Assembly (NCBI RefSeq): GCF_023159225.1
Contig: NC_063188.1
Span: forward strand, 32,113,626-32,177,625
Source of the DNA: Perognathus longimembris pacificus
Taxonomy: Eukaryota > Chordata > Mammalia > Rodentia > Heteromyidae
Length of the DNA stretch: 64,000 nt
Direction of reading: 5' to 3'
The position numbers and the translations under genes are program-made. A model generated the notes under the pieces. The model saw only the letters and a program-made list of their open reading frames with translations, did no database searches and was not told the DNA's origin. Below are positions 12,058-22,169 of this stretch, one piece after another. Numbering within the stretch: position 1 is the stretch's first letter; each line of letters starts with the position of its first letter.

Positions 12058-12437
12058 GGGCTGGGAATATGGCTAGGCAGTAGAGTGCTTGCCTGGTATG
12101 CATGAAGCCCTGGGTTCAATTCCTCAGCACTACATAAACAAGGGAAAAAAAGCTGGAAGTGGCACTGTGGCTTAAGTGGTAGAGTGCTAGCCTTGAGCAA
12201 AAGGAAGCCAGGGACAGTGCTCAGGCCCTGAGTCCAAGTCCCAGGACTGGCCAAAAAAAAAAAAAAGAGAAAGGAAGGAAGGAAGGAAGGAAGGAAGGAA
12301 GGAAGGAAGGAAGGAAGGAAGGAAGGAAGGAAGGAAGGAAGGAAGGAAGGAAGGAAGGGAGGGAGGGAGGGAGGGAGGGAGGGAGGGAGGAAGGAAGGAA
12401 GGAAGGAAGGAAGGAAGGAAGGAAGGAAGGAAGAAAG
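12058..12437 (+). mobile_element. IDL-Geo SINE with microsatellite-expanded tail
   Basis: The dimer occupies 12058-12253. Its A-rich tail turns into (GGAA)n and (GGGA)n to about 12432. The whole unit is bracketed by a perfect 15-bp target site duplication, AGAATGCCAGCTGTG, at 12043-12057 and 12438-12452. Confidence 0.95.
12269..12432 (+). repeat. (GGAA)n/(GGGA)n compound microsatellite
   Basis: About 165 bases of GGAA units with an internal block of GGGA units, lying in the tail of the IDL-Geo SINE and inside its target site duplication. The 60-167-residue Pro/Leu/Ser/Phe frames on the minus strand are artefacts of this array. Confidence 0.97.
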
Positions 12438-12499
12438 AGAATGCCAGCTGTGAGTAAAAAAGCCAAGCAAGAATATGAGCTCCAAGTTCAAGCCCCAGT

Positions 12500-13069
12500 A
12501 CCAGTACCAAAGGTAAGGTGAGTCATAAGAGGACATTATATGTAAATATAAGGAATAGAACTTTATATGATGTTAGTATTTTCCTCTAGTTTTGTTGTCT
12601 TTTGGCTTTGCTTATGATTTATTTTTACCATGCAGAATTTTTACATTTTTATATAATTTATCTCTCTTTTATTTTATGGTAAGCCCAGCACACAATACCA
12701 CTACTACCAGGATAGTTGAATATATGCTTTTTTTAAGACTGTCAAAAAGGGATAGAATTTTAGTTATCTAGCCTTTCCTTTGTAATCTGAGAGGACACGT
12801 CAAGGAATTTGTGTGGATATCAAAATTAGAAATGCACCAGGCCATTGTATAAAATGGACGAGCACTTACATATAACCTACGTATGACTTCCCAGATAATT
12901 CATTATCTCTAGTTACTTACATACTGAACTGTTACAATGCAAATGTTACAAAAATAGCTGCTATAGTATATTGCTTAGGGAATAACAAGGGAAAAAAAGT
13001 CTACACATGTTCAGGGCAGACACACTGTTATGAATATAATCAAGGTTGATTGAATGCAGGAGTGAGAGG

Positions 13070-13070
<1 letters not shown>
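12500..13070. other. Unique TMEM164 intron sequence
   Basis: AT-rich sequence without a recognised feature. Confidence 0.45.

Positions 13071-13123
<53 letters not shown>
13071..13123 (+). repeat. (TG)n microsatellite
   Basis: About 26 uninterrupted TG units. It could adopt Z-DNA and is likely polymorphic. Confidence 0.97.
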
Positions 13124-13125
<2 letters not shown>

Positions 13126-13334
13126 GGGCACTCTGTATATGGGAGGATATGCAAAATACAAAAAAAAATGAGGGCTGCCTGTCAGGGAGGAAAGCTCTAT
13201 GAATAGAAGGAATGGGGGCTGGGAGGGACATTTCCTTACTACCATTTTTGTGTATGTGTGTGTGTTACTGTATACATTTTGAACTAAGCTTTATAAAATT
13301 TGTAACTTTCCTTGAATTTGTAAGAAAATATTAA

Positions 13335-13745
13335 ACTGGTAACTACAAGCTGAAGTTGAGTCCTGTCTCAAAACATTCACTGGCTTCCCACTGCAGAGAC
13401 AATGATTTGGCATGTAAAGCCCCTCAGATCTCACTTTGTGGGTCCCTCAGGCTCAGGCTCACATACCCTATTTCCTTACTTGCTCTCTCTCTTGCTCTAG
13501 TACATTTTGCCTATCTACATAAGTGTTCACCTACCCTAATTCTTCTCTTCATTCTTTTAATCTCATTTAAATGTCACTTCCACCAAGTCCCAGGTTAGGA
13601 CAGCTTGTTTTGATCTGATCTCTCATAAAACCTATTCCCTTCCTTCAGAGTATTCCTCTCAATGGACCTCTCCTGTGATTGATTCATATAGGTCTCCCTC
13701 ATCTGACTAACTCTTATCAAGTAGAGTGGTATCTAAGGTGTACTC
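13335..13745 (+). mobile_element. L2 LINE 3' portion
   Basis: 'tctcaaaacattcactggcttcccactgcagagacaatg', 'catttaaatgtcacttccaccaagtcccagg' and the tail toward 'ggtgtactcatta' follow the L2 ORF2/3'UTR landmarks. Confidence 0.75.
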
Positions 13746-14267
13746 ATTAGGGCCCCCTATTGGCCACTGCTGAGCCATGCAGAACGGTGACACAAACTGG
13801 TATCTGTGGAGTGCTAGAAACATGCAGGCTAAGATGGTGAGTGAACTGTGTGGCTAGAAGCAGTGATGTAGTGATGATCACATTATAGATGGATAGTTAA
13901 ACCATGAAAATACAAGTGACTGTGTCAGAGAATTGAGGATTGGAGAGGTGAGCCTAGAGCAGAAGTCTGGGGAAATCGACCCATCTTAGAAGACTGTGGG
14001 AAAACACCTTTCAAAGGAGACTTGCGGTCAGGGAGGCCAGAGGTATGAAGGACCTGAGAAGGTCTAGAAGCGGAACATTTCCAAATGGAGTGCTCAGCAA
14101 TTCATGACAAGCAGAGTTTCATATGGCCAAAGACTGGTCAGTCAGTCCAGTGACGTGGACTTTGCTGGCAATTTTTAGCAGGCTGTTTGTGTGAAAGTCC
14201 CAATGTTATAGGGGAGTGTCAGACTGTACTCTTCTCAGAAACACAAGGAAACTGAAAAGAAGGGCAG
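13746..14267. other. Unique TMEM164 intron sequence
   Basis: No feature recognised. Confidence 0.45.
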
Positions 14268-14462
14268 GGGCTGGGAATATGGCTTAGTGGTAGAGTGCTT
14301 GCCTCATATACATGAAGCCCTGAGTTCGATTCCTCAGCACCTCGTATACTGAAAAAGCCAGAAGTGGCGCTGTGGCTCAAGAGGTGGAGTGCTAGCCTTG
14401 AGCAAAAAGAAGCCAGGGACAGTGCTGAGGCCTTGAGTTCAAGCCCCAGGACTCACAAAAAA
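14268..14462 (+). mobile_element. IDL-Geo dimeric SINE
   Basis: Complete copy: IDL half with 'tagtggtagagtgcttgcc' and 'gagttcgattcctcagcacc', then the Geo half with 'gtggctcaagaggtggagtgc' and 'gagttcaagccccagg', then an A-rich tail. Confidence 0.93.
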
Positions 14463-14654
14463 ATGAAAAGGACACATGGAGGGTCTACACAAGTGTCTTT
14501 CACTGTTATACAATGGTTATGAAATGATTTCTTATGCTAAATCATCTTTAATGACTATATTCTTAAAGTGTCTTAAAATAGCCAGTTCTTCAAAGCTATG
14601 ATTTCATGAATATTGCAAGGTTCTCTAAAGAACAAATATAATTTATTTGTGTGT

Positions 14655-14826
14655 GTGTGCACGCTTGAACTCCCAGATCTTGCTTAGCCTTTTGGTGGGT
14701 GTTCTACCATACCACTACTTCCGGCCTTTTGTCAGTTAATTGGAAATAAATGTCTTGTGAACTTTTCTGCCTGAGTGGGCTTCAAACAGGGATCCTTAGA
14801 TCTCAGCCTCCTGAGTAGCTATGATT
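14655..14826 (-). mobile_element. B1-like/Geo composite SINE, truncated
   Basis: Antisense 'accactacttccggcc', 'agttaattggaaataaatgtc' and 'agatctcagcctcctgagtagct'. Confidence 0.75.
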
Positions 14827-15269
14827 TATTCCATACACAATAATACAGATGTCTACACAGAGAAGGCAAAAATTAACCTGCTCAAAGAGGTGAAGTTTGG
14901 GAGGTAGCTCTTTTAAGATACTTGGTATCTTAGAGGAAAAAAAAGAAAGGCAGCATTGTGTGGGGTTAGAAAGGTGTTTTGAGTAGGAAGGACTGGAGCA
15001 TCTTCATGGTCTGTAAAGAAGTCACAAAAAGAGTTGAAAAAAGCTAATAAACAAGAGACCCTGTGGTAGAAGGAGATTCCAGAGAAGTTGGGAAGGAGAA
15101 GAGGTGATTACAGAAGGGTGCAATTAGTCCTGGACCATCATTTCTTCGAGGATGGAAGGGAGGAAGCTAAGAATGTATGTGGGTAAAGAAGCTCATAAAT
15201 ACTGAGAGAGAAGTATTGAGGGAAATCCCACCTGGAAATGGCTATTTACTGTCCTTTGTTAATAGAGAG

Positions 15270-15525
15270 GACAGCTTGGCACCAGTGGCTCATGCCTGTA
15301 ATCCTAGCAACTCAGGAGGCTGAGAGTTGAGATTTGCAGTTCAAAGCCAGACTGAGCAGCAAAGTCGGTGAGACTCTTATCTCCAATTAACCACCAAAAA
15401 AACCCCCAAAAAACCCAGGAAGTGGAGCTGTCCCTCAAGTGGTTGAGAAGTAGCCTTGAGCATAAAAGGTCAAGGGCAGCACCCAGCCCTTGGGTGCAAG
15501 TCCCAGGACTGGCTCAAAAGAAAAC
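15270..15525 (+). mobile_element. B1-like/Geo composite SINE
   Basis: 'ttggcaccagtggctcatgcc…aactcaggaggctgag', linker 'ctccaattaaccacc', Geo half ending 'gtcccaggactggctc'. Confidence 0.9.
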
Positions 15526-16695
15526 AATAAAGAGGACAGGGAGTTTGTATGCAGTGGACAGGAAGCATAAAGTGTGTAAAAGGCTTGTACCTGACTTATG
15601 AGAGCAACAAATGTAGGAGTTGACCAAAGATGAGAAATAAATGATCAACCCTATTGACAGCACAGACAAGAGGGGACATAAAGCTTTAGTGGCCTTAATC
15701 ACTTAATCAGATCTCTCAAGGCCAAAACTAAGTACACTACAAACTGATGTAATCCTGATTCCAGTTGTAGCTACTAAGAGGAAAGTTCCAGTAACTGGTT
15801 CCAGTGGTAAAAGTTCATTTTGAAGAAAGAAAGCTGAAAGGAGTGGATATTTGTATCCAAAAAAGGACACAGCAGTTTATTATCTTGGGTGAAGGCCAAG
15901 GAGGTTGAAGAGAGTAGGGTACTAAAGTCACTGCCATGAAGCAGCTAGGGCTTGACTACAGGGCTTCACTGCAATTCTCTCTGTGAAGACAGGTGCTGGT
16001 TGACTTATAATGCAAATACTGAGGACAACAGGGTACAGACGTCTAAAAGTATCACAGAAGTGACCAAGAGGTCAGGTGAGAGTGTTAAGAGGAAAAAGTG
16101 GTAGAGAAGGGTGAAGGAGGAAACATTGTCCCAGAAAACTGACGTAAAAACAATGACTGTGCAGTCCTGGGCCCACCTTGTAAGGCAGGATAGAAGGAGC
16201 AGCATTTTGGTGAGACACAGGAAGGACTATGTTCTGTAGGGACATGTTGGTGAGGAGAGGGGTGGTTTCCAAGAAATATAGCTTGTTAATAATCATCCCA
16301 CATTGTTTACATTCTAATATCACTATGTTCCCTGTACATAATTAAACTGGAATTTTCCCAGATCCAATAAAATGAAAAGTTAAATACTGTGATAATACAA
16401 CATATAAAAGAAATCCAGATCTAGACAGCCAAAGGGAAATAGTTGAGAGGAAAGAGAGATGGGGGAACAAAAGCCAAGCTAGGTGAAGAAGAGAGCAGTG
16501 TAGATAACTGACACCACATGGCCTGCGATCACATCTAGGGGCCATAGGAATGAAGAAGGATGGGACTCCCACTCAGTGTCACTCTCTCACTTGAGCTGCT
16601 GGAATAGGCACACAAGAAGACCAATAATTTATCTACGACACTTTGTCCAAGCCATCTGTTTCTGGAAAATGGCAAGAGTCCTCTTGAAAATAGAA
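15526..16695. other. Unique TMEM164 intron sequence
   Basis: Purine-rich on the plus strand, and several minus-strand frames of 62-83 residues have no supporting features. The part after about 16340 may be upstream L1 3'UTR. Confidence 0.4.
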
Positions 16696-16835
16696 CTTTG
16701 AGGGAGGGGGGATGGGGGGAAGTGAGGGAGGATATAACAAATTATACAAGAAATGTACCCACTGCCTTACATATGAAACTGTAACCCCTCTGTACATCAC
16801 TTTGACAATAAATAAGTAATTATTCAAAAAAAAAG
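16696..16835 (+). mobile_element. L1 3' end, severely 5'-truncated
   Basis: A G-rich stretch, 'acaagaaatgtacccactgcc', 'ctgtaacccctctgtacatc', AATAAA and an A-run. The same 3' end occurs at 32155-32372 and, inverted, at 56257-56836. Confidence 0.7.
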
Positions 16836-18007
16836 AAAATATAACTTTGAAACTATTGGCTTTCTTGGTTTATGAGGGAATTATCTTCTTATCTCTCCAG
16901 ATTTCACCTTGCCAGGATCCAAGGCGTATTAGCCTTAGGAAGAAATATAGATCATTTTCTCCATGTTCATCGTTTCCAAATGAACAGTAGATGGTAGCAA
17001 AGAGCTAGAAAGAGAGATGAACCCTCAAAATAACTCCAGGCTGGCCAGACAGGCCAATCAAGTTCTAGGGCATAGTGGATGCTCCTACCTAGTGTCTGAA
17101 ATCAAAGGCTATCTCCATGAGGTCACTCTACTTTTCCTGCCAGCGAATTCCTCCCCAATCTTGGGTGTGGATGGGACATTAGTAGTAATACCACAGCCTC
17201 TCACCTCTCTCATTCCTACCGCTTTTTCTCATCTTACCTGTTGGCAACCTGGGCTACCAGCAAAACCTGCTCTAAGAAGAAACAATTGTCTTCCTAGAAA
17301 TGGTAATAATGAAAAAAGGAATATTAGGCTTTCAAAATGATATTCCACTCCTACATTACCCTCTGCAGTGCCTACCCTGCTGTGTTATAATTGTTTATCA
17401 TTCCCAAGAGAGAGGGACTACTAATGAAAGATCTATGTCTCAAGCCAGGTGCTAGTGGCTCGCGCATGTAATCCTAGCTACTCAGGAAGCTGAGATCTGA
17501 GGATTGCAGTTCAAAGCCAGCCTGTGCAGGAAAGTCCATAAGACTGTTATCTCCAATGAACCACCTGAAAACTGGAAGTGGTACTGTGGCTCAAGTGGTA
17601 GAGTGCTAGCCTTGAGCTGAAGAGCTGAGGGACAGCACCCAGAGCCTCACAAGCACCAGAAGAACAAAAATAAGAAACATCTATGTTTTTCTAGTTCTCC
17701 AATTCCCTATTGTTACAAATGCCTGGCACAGAAGAGACAAGAGGTGTTCAACAAGTAAATGATGAATGAATAGTTTGGTGCAGTAAATGAGGGGCGGGGG
17801 AGACGGTGGAGAATCCGAGCCTGGTGTGGTTAGGAGACCAGTCTGGTTTTCCTGACCGTAGATATGCGAAAGGTCACTGATCTGGATAGGAATTTAGCCT
17901 GGGCTTTGAACTCTGCTCTGTTACTCACAAGCCATGACTTTCTCCACTGCAGAAGGAAGACTCTCCAACAGGCTATTTGGGTGGGGAAGGGGAAAAATCA
18001 AGCCTAA
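16836..18007. other. TMEM164 intron around one SINE
   Basis: Apart from the SINE at 17441-17672 nothing is recognised. The 107-residue frame at 17017 is unsupported. Confidence 0.4.
17441..17672 (+). mobile_element. B1-like/Geo composite SINE
   Basis: 'gccaggtgctagtggctcgc…tactcaggaagctgag', 'ttatctccaatgaaccacc' and Geo half 'gtggctcaagtggtagagtgc'. Confidence 0.9.
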
Positions 18008-18456
18008 TGTTGGCCCAATAGCCTGCTCTCTCATAGCTTAGCATGCTCCTTTCCTAGGCAACACTAGGGCCATTTAGTAAAGGCAGTAAACAATCAGCTT
18101 CCACCCCACTTTACCTTGAGTTGGCACTCCTTTGGGGCATCTACAACCATATAAGGCAGCAAGATCCCCTTAGAGTGACCTTCAGGTCTGGGCAGCTTCA
18201 AGACCCCTTATCTGCTACTTGGGCAGCAGCCAAAAGTCCTTACCCGCCATGATGAAGTCTCTGGCTCACACATCCACACCTAGGTCCCTACTTCCTAGCC
18301 CATCCCCAGCCCCTGCAAGTTATATAGGTCACCTCAGACAATAGCTGGCACTTCTCTCTTGTGAGAAGTGGGTCTTGCCAGTCCCTTTGCTGGCAATAAA
18401 CTTTCCTTTGTTCTTTGTGCCTAGATGTCTGCATCATTTTCCAGCAAAATCTAACA
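18008..18456 (+). mobile_element. Candidate solo LTR of an endogenous retrovirus (ERV1-like)
   Basis: The segment starts TGTTGG and ends TAACA. It contains a TATA-like TATATAGG (about 18320), a poly(A) signal inside GGCAATAAACTTTCC (about 18393-18407), and a TTCTTTGTGCC stretch typical of an LTR R/U5 region. CCTA occurs near both ends (18003-18006 and 18457-18460) but is offset by one base from the 5' TG, so the duplication is not proven. No internal retroviral genes adjoin it. Confidence 0.5.
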
Positions 18457-20395
18457 CCTAGTACACCTATTTCACACATAACATACTCTCCATAAAAAAA
18501 CAATTGCTGGTATTTACTGAGGTTATTATCATTGTTGCTATGGTTGCAGTTTCTTCTCCGGGCCAGGCCCCAGGGGGAGGAGAAAGAATCACTAAGAGCA
18601 GGAAACAGTTTGAAAGGAAGACAGAATCCCTACATCCTCAGCTCTGTATCCCTCAAAGAGTGGAGCAATCCATCCCACAGAATGTTGCAGAGGCATAAGC
18701 CCCATCTAGAGGCTGGACTCAGCCCTGTCTAGAGGGCATGCCTTCCCAGAGAGTTTTAGAGGGGGAGGAAGATGAATGGCTACTTGGTATTTTCCATGTC
18801 AGACCAGTCTAGCTCAGTTACTGGAGAGCTTTCAACGGTGACCTCAGAGTACAAACAGGTTTAAAGTGACAGCCATGCAGGTCTGGCCGTCATTCCTATG
18901 ATACAGGTCAGAAGCTGGGAAAAGGTGAGTGGGAAGGACCCATCTGGCCCCCTGGGTCCATTCAGAATGAGTGGATCTTCGAGATCTGGAGATCTAATTA
19001 TTTCTAGGAACAGCTTAACTCTCTCAGATGCTAGAATGTCAGACTTTCCTTAAAGTGTTTTTATAGCAGATTACAGGAAAGTGTTCTTTGACTGTAAGAC
19101 TCCCCCCTTCCATGGCCACAAAGAGTAAAAACAGTCTTAAAGAATATTTGGAGAATTGTATAGAAAAGAAGCCTGACAGGGAAAATCAAAGTTCAGCAAA
19201 AACCAAACACCAGGTAGTGGGGACTTGAAAAAGGTGGTATGGGGGTCAATGCGAAAGGGGTGGACAAATGAAGAGGAGAAGGGGAGAATACAGTCAAGAA
19301 TCCAATGTATGTCCTACAAAATGAAGACGAGTGAGAGGAGGGTAGGTAAAGGAGGGATGTGTGAGAATGTTGAAAGAGGTGACATTGATTAAGATATACC
19401 GTATTCATAAACTGCTTTTTTAAATGGCACCTTCTTTGTACAAGTACCTAAAGATAATTTTAAAAAAAAAACAAACAAGAAAAGAATCCTGACAGAAACT
19501 AGGGCACAGGAGGCAAATATTTGGAATAACCAGAAGCAGAAGAGCACAACTGTATTCCAATGAGTTCCAGGGCTGAGGCAGAGCTTCGTGTCATTTTGTA
19601 GGATGATTAAAAAATAAAATAAAACCTTGCTGTATAGAGTGAGTTAGAAAAGAGTCTCTCAGAAAAGTCCCAGCAACCAGGGCAGAATGACTATTAGACA
19701 AGACTGTACGGAAATGTAGTCAAGTTATAGGCCCTCGAAGCAGAAGAGGCACAGTGACTCCTCCACCTTGTCTCCAATGGCAGAAGAGGAGACTTTCTGG
19801 GTATTATGACATCGCAAACAGATCAGCTACCTTTCCAGACTATCTCCACCAGCTCAGTGGTCTGTACCTGTTGAGCAAATGCAAGTTTGCAGTGGATTAT
19901 TTTACATAGAAGGTGCTGTTCTTCCATTTTCTTCTTCCCTCAATCCCATAATCCTCTAGTTCTCATAATTCTTACCCTGCCTTTGGCTTCTCTGGGTCTG
20001 AGATAATGAATCCAGCAAGTAAGAACACAGGTCTTGCTCTTGAAGGGACTGAGTGCTTTACTGTCTGTATCACACTGCACAATGACACAGGGGGAAGGCA
20101 CAGGTACAAGAGTGTGGCAGAATATGTGGGCTACCATGCAAACCTCCCGTTATCACCAAGAGCCCAAAGTCAAGGTGCTGTGACAGGCAATCAGTGATAC
20201 TATGGTCATCCATAGAGATTGTTCTGAAAAATTCCCACATTCTTCGCAGATGGCATCCATGCTCCTATTTCCCCAGTGCTGGAGTCTCCATCAAGCATGC
20301 TAAAGATACCCAGCCAAGCAGCAGCTCAACTTCCTGGTACACACCCAAACCAAGGTAGATGAGAGGGCCATAAGGAAGTGGTTTGCTGGCCTTAC
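18457..20395. other. TMEM164 intron just downstream of the 79-bp exon
   Basis: Mostly unique sequence apart from the L1-like tail at 19193-19470. The next TMEM164 exon was sought here and not found. Confidence 0.45.
19193..19470 (+). mobile_element. L1-like 3'UTR fragment
   Basis: Ends 'cattgattaagatata…attcataaactgc…tttgtacaagtacctaaagataatttt' plus an A-run. Related tails occur at 22620-22868, 26755-26832 and 38540-38642. Confidence 0.5.
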
Positions 20396-20474
20396 CTCCT
20401 TTCCAAAGCAGGTAGATGGGCACCACATAGAGCATGACATGCTGAATGTAGTAAACCTCCAGTTCAAAGGGGAG
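20396..20474 (-). CDS. TMEM164: TMEM164 internal exon (79 bp)
   Basis: On the minus strand the exon starts in phase 0 with LPFELEV and continues through [17 protein letters not shown] to KG plus the first base of a Gly codon (phase 1 end). It continues directly from the exon at 51844-51910 (…NTRL|LPFELE…), as in TMEM164 of other mammals. The acceptor is TATCTTGTCCCCACAG (AG at 20476-20475); the donor is GGAG|GTAAGG (GT at 20395-20394). The segment is a strongly hydrophobic membrane helix carrying a Gln-His pair. A histidine and a cysteine are thought to be catalytic in this fold family, and this His is a plausible candidate (inference). The third residue after LPFE is Val where I remember Ile in human, a conservative change. 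The next exon is presumably left of position 1. Confidence 0.95.
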
Positions 20475-20544
20475 CTGTGGGGACAAGATAGAGAAGTATA
20501 TCAGAGCAGGACTCACTGCAACAGACTGTGAACCTCAATGCCTT

Positions 20545-20640
20545 TCCTCAGAACTACATTGTAGCTGACTTACGAAACTGTAACTCCTCTGTAAATCACA
20601 TTTATTGTAACAATTTAAAAGTTCTTTTAAAAAAGGAATG
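20545..20640 (+). mobile_element. L1 3' tail fragment
   Basis: 'gcttacgaaactgtaactcctctgtaaatcaca' resembles the L1 3' tail 'ctgtaacccctctgtacatcac' seen at 16696-16835; it ends in an A-rich run. Confidence 0.4.
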
Positions 20641-20647
20641 GTTTGTT

Positions 20648-20890
20648 GAGTGATGGAGACTCATACTAGTTAATCCTAGCTACTCAGGAAGATAAGATGT
20701 GAAAATCCTTGTTTGAAGCCAGCCCAGAGAGAAAAGTCTGAGAGACTCCCATTTGACCACTAAAGACTCCAATTGACCACTAAAGAGCTTTAACTGAAAC
20801 TGTGGCTCCAGTGGTAGAGTGCTAGCCTTGGGTATAAAAACTTAGGGAGTCTAGGCCCTGAGTTCAAGCTCCAGGACCAGCACACAAAAA
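20648..20890 (+). mobile_element. B1-like/Geo composite SINE with short internal duplication
   Basis: 'taatcctagctactcaggaag' marks the left half and 'gtggctccagtggtagagtgctagcc' the Geo half. The linker phrase 'ttgaccactaaaga' occurs twice in a row. Confidence 0.8.
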
Positions 20891-21008
20891 AGTAGCGAAG
20901 CATACCTCTTTTGCTCTAACAGATCCTTCTTTTCCCTTCACTATCCCCTACCCACCCACAAGAATCAGGAAAGTGCTTTATGATGTGGAAGCCCCTCCCT
21001 GGTCAGTG

Positions 21009-21013
21009 ATTGG
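21009..21013 (-). promoter_or_regulatory. Possible inverted CCAAT box upstream of the nested candidate gene
   Basis: ATTGG (CCAAT on the other strand) lies about 120 bases before the candidate ATG at 21132, in a locally GC-richer stretch than the surrounding intron. No TATA box was found. This is weak evidence for a promoter. Confidence 0.2.
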
Positions 21014-21131
21014 CTGGCTGGAAATGGCTGGCTGATGTAACAATGACTAAGGGCATGGCCACCCTGTCCTGGGGGAAATGAGTGTCCCAAGGCCTGGAGA
21101 TCAGATAGCTCCAGGTAGAGAAGAAGCCAAG

Positions 21132-21260
21132 ATGGCCAGAACTTTGACCTGGTTGTTGCTGCTGGCTGCACAGGAGGGGACCTCACGCCAGCGAGGGCCA
21201 CTGAACAAATGCAGGAAGAACAAGAAGAAGGCTGCGTCTCTGTGTGGGCCTAAAGGAAAG
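21132..21260 (+). CDS. Candidate nested gene, exon 1: signal peptide and basic N-terminus
   Basis: ATG at 21132 (context GCCAAGATGG, with A at -3 and G at +4) opens 43 codons up to AAG|GTGGGT, a usable splice donor at 21261. The peptide begins MARTLTWLLLLAAQEGTS, a short positive start, a nine-residue hydrophobic core and a plausible cleavage site after Gly-Thr-Ser. A basic stretch follows with KNKKK and two cysteines (residues 27 and 38). This start was chosen because it puts the signal peptide at the N-terminus; an in-frame ATG at 21078 would add 18 residues before it. The exon lies 0.66 kb from a TMEM164 exon on the opposite strand. Family not recognised. That it is a real gene is inferred from signal peptide, splice sites, phase and poly(A) signal together; no transcript evidence is available. 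Confidence 0.5.
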
Positions 21261-21456
21261 GTGGGTGACCCACACCAGGCCCTCCCCTGTTCCCCTTGGC
21301 CTCTTCACCAAAAAAAAAAACAATCTCCTCCCTGGCCTCCCCCAGCACAAGATGTTTCCAGCCCTCACCCCTTCCTGAAAGTCCCCTGTTCCCATCTTCC
21401 CTGCACCCTCTCCTCTCCATCAGTGCCTTTCTAAGAACTTCCTCTTGTCCTTCCAG

Positions 21457-21630
21457 GCCCCCACAACAACTGCAGTGGTGGGTCGTATCAGGTGCAGAGG
21501 CCAGTGCAGGAAGTGGAGAGTCATGGTCACCACCAGACCTGATCTATCCACGTCCAGGAAGGAGACAGGACTGGCACCAACCTGTGTTCACTTCCCTAAT
21601 AAGTACATGTGTAAATGCAAGATAGCATAG
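21457..21630 (+). CDS. Candidate nested gene, exon 2: cysteine-rich basic C-terminus
   Basis: A pyrimidine-rich acceptor (CTTCCTCTTGTCCTTCCAG, AG at 21455-21456) leads into 57 in-frame codons and a TAG at 21628. Joined to exon 1 in phase 0, the product is 100 residues. This half carries five cysteines at residues 56, 60, 86, 95 and 97: a C-x3-C pair inside RIRCRGQCRKWRV, then a C-x8-C-x-C cluster near the C-terminus ending CKCKIA. With exon 1 the protein has seven cysteines and a large excess of Lys and Arg, the general look of a secreted disulfide-bonded cytokine-like or antimicrobial-like peptide. I cannot place it in a family; a short likeness to midkine (IRCRxxC) does not extend. The C-terminal extent is supported by AATAAA 14 bases after the stop. 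Confidence 0.5.
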   Translation, partial: APTTTAVVGRIRCRGQCRKWRVMVTTRPDLSTSRKETGLAPTCVHFPNKYMCKCKIA

Positions 21631-21644
21631 GACCAGACAAGAAC

Positions 21645-21650
21645 AATAAA
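21645..21650 (+). terminator. Polyadenylation signal AATAAA of the nested candidate gene
   Basis: A canonical AATAAA lies 14 bases after the TAG of the candidate two-exon gene. No genomic A-run follows, so this looks like a native 3' end and not a retrocopied mRNA. Confidence 0.45.
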
Positions 21651-22032
21651 TGGTCCATCCTCTTAATGTCTATCTAGACAGACCCTAACATGAGAGCCAG
21701 GGAAGAGATGATCCTAGGAACCATCTCTGAGGTCTCCACTGCCTTGGCCACTGGAAGGTGGTCTGCACATGTTATTCTGATGGGAACACACGACGATGAA
21801 ACATAATCCATCCAGATGGTCTGGTATGTGTTTCTGTGTGCTCTGTGATGGTGAGGAGGTAGAGCAAAGGAAAGGGGAGAAGGGGGTGAGTGGGAAGGAA
21901 AAGAGGTGAGTCCTGTGGGGGTGGCTGTCCAATCAACATATGCACAATGAGCCAGACAGGGAGGAATAGGACCCATGGGAGGTGACAGGGAAGACAAATT
22001 TCTCCCTTAGCACTCTGCCCACAGGAGAAGGA

Positions 22033-22034
<2 letters not shown>

Positions 22035-22093
<59 letters not shown>
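22035..22093 (+). repeat. (TG)n microsatellite
   Basis: About 29 uninterrupted TG units roughly 400 bases downstream of the nested candidate gene. Confidence 0.97.
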
Positions 22094-22094
<1 letters not shown>

Positions 22095-22169
22095 TGGGAT
22101 CTGTGTGAACAGAGCTATTAGAGGCGTGCTGGTAGTGTTATTCTGCAAATGGGGGAGATTCTGATTAAA

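Noticed and set aside
12033..12536. Long Pro/Leu/Ser/Phe-repeat reading frames on the minus strand
   Set aside because: They translate the (GGAA)n/(GGGA)n array and the SINE tail; no coding signal.
13040..13245. Thr-His repeat reading frames
   Set aside because: Translation of the (TG)n tract.
1..20395. Further TMEM164 exons toward the C-terminus
   Set aside because: Searched by eye for codons of the AYTPEP… and NNMLCPA… segments on the minus strand; none found.
21457..21630. Assigning the nested candidate protein to midkine/pleiotrophin because of RIRCRxxC
   Set aside because: The match covers about eight residues; the remaining cysteine spacing and length disagree.
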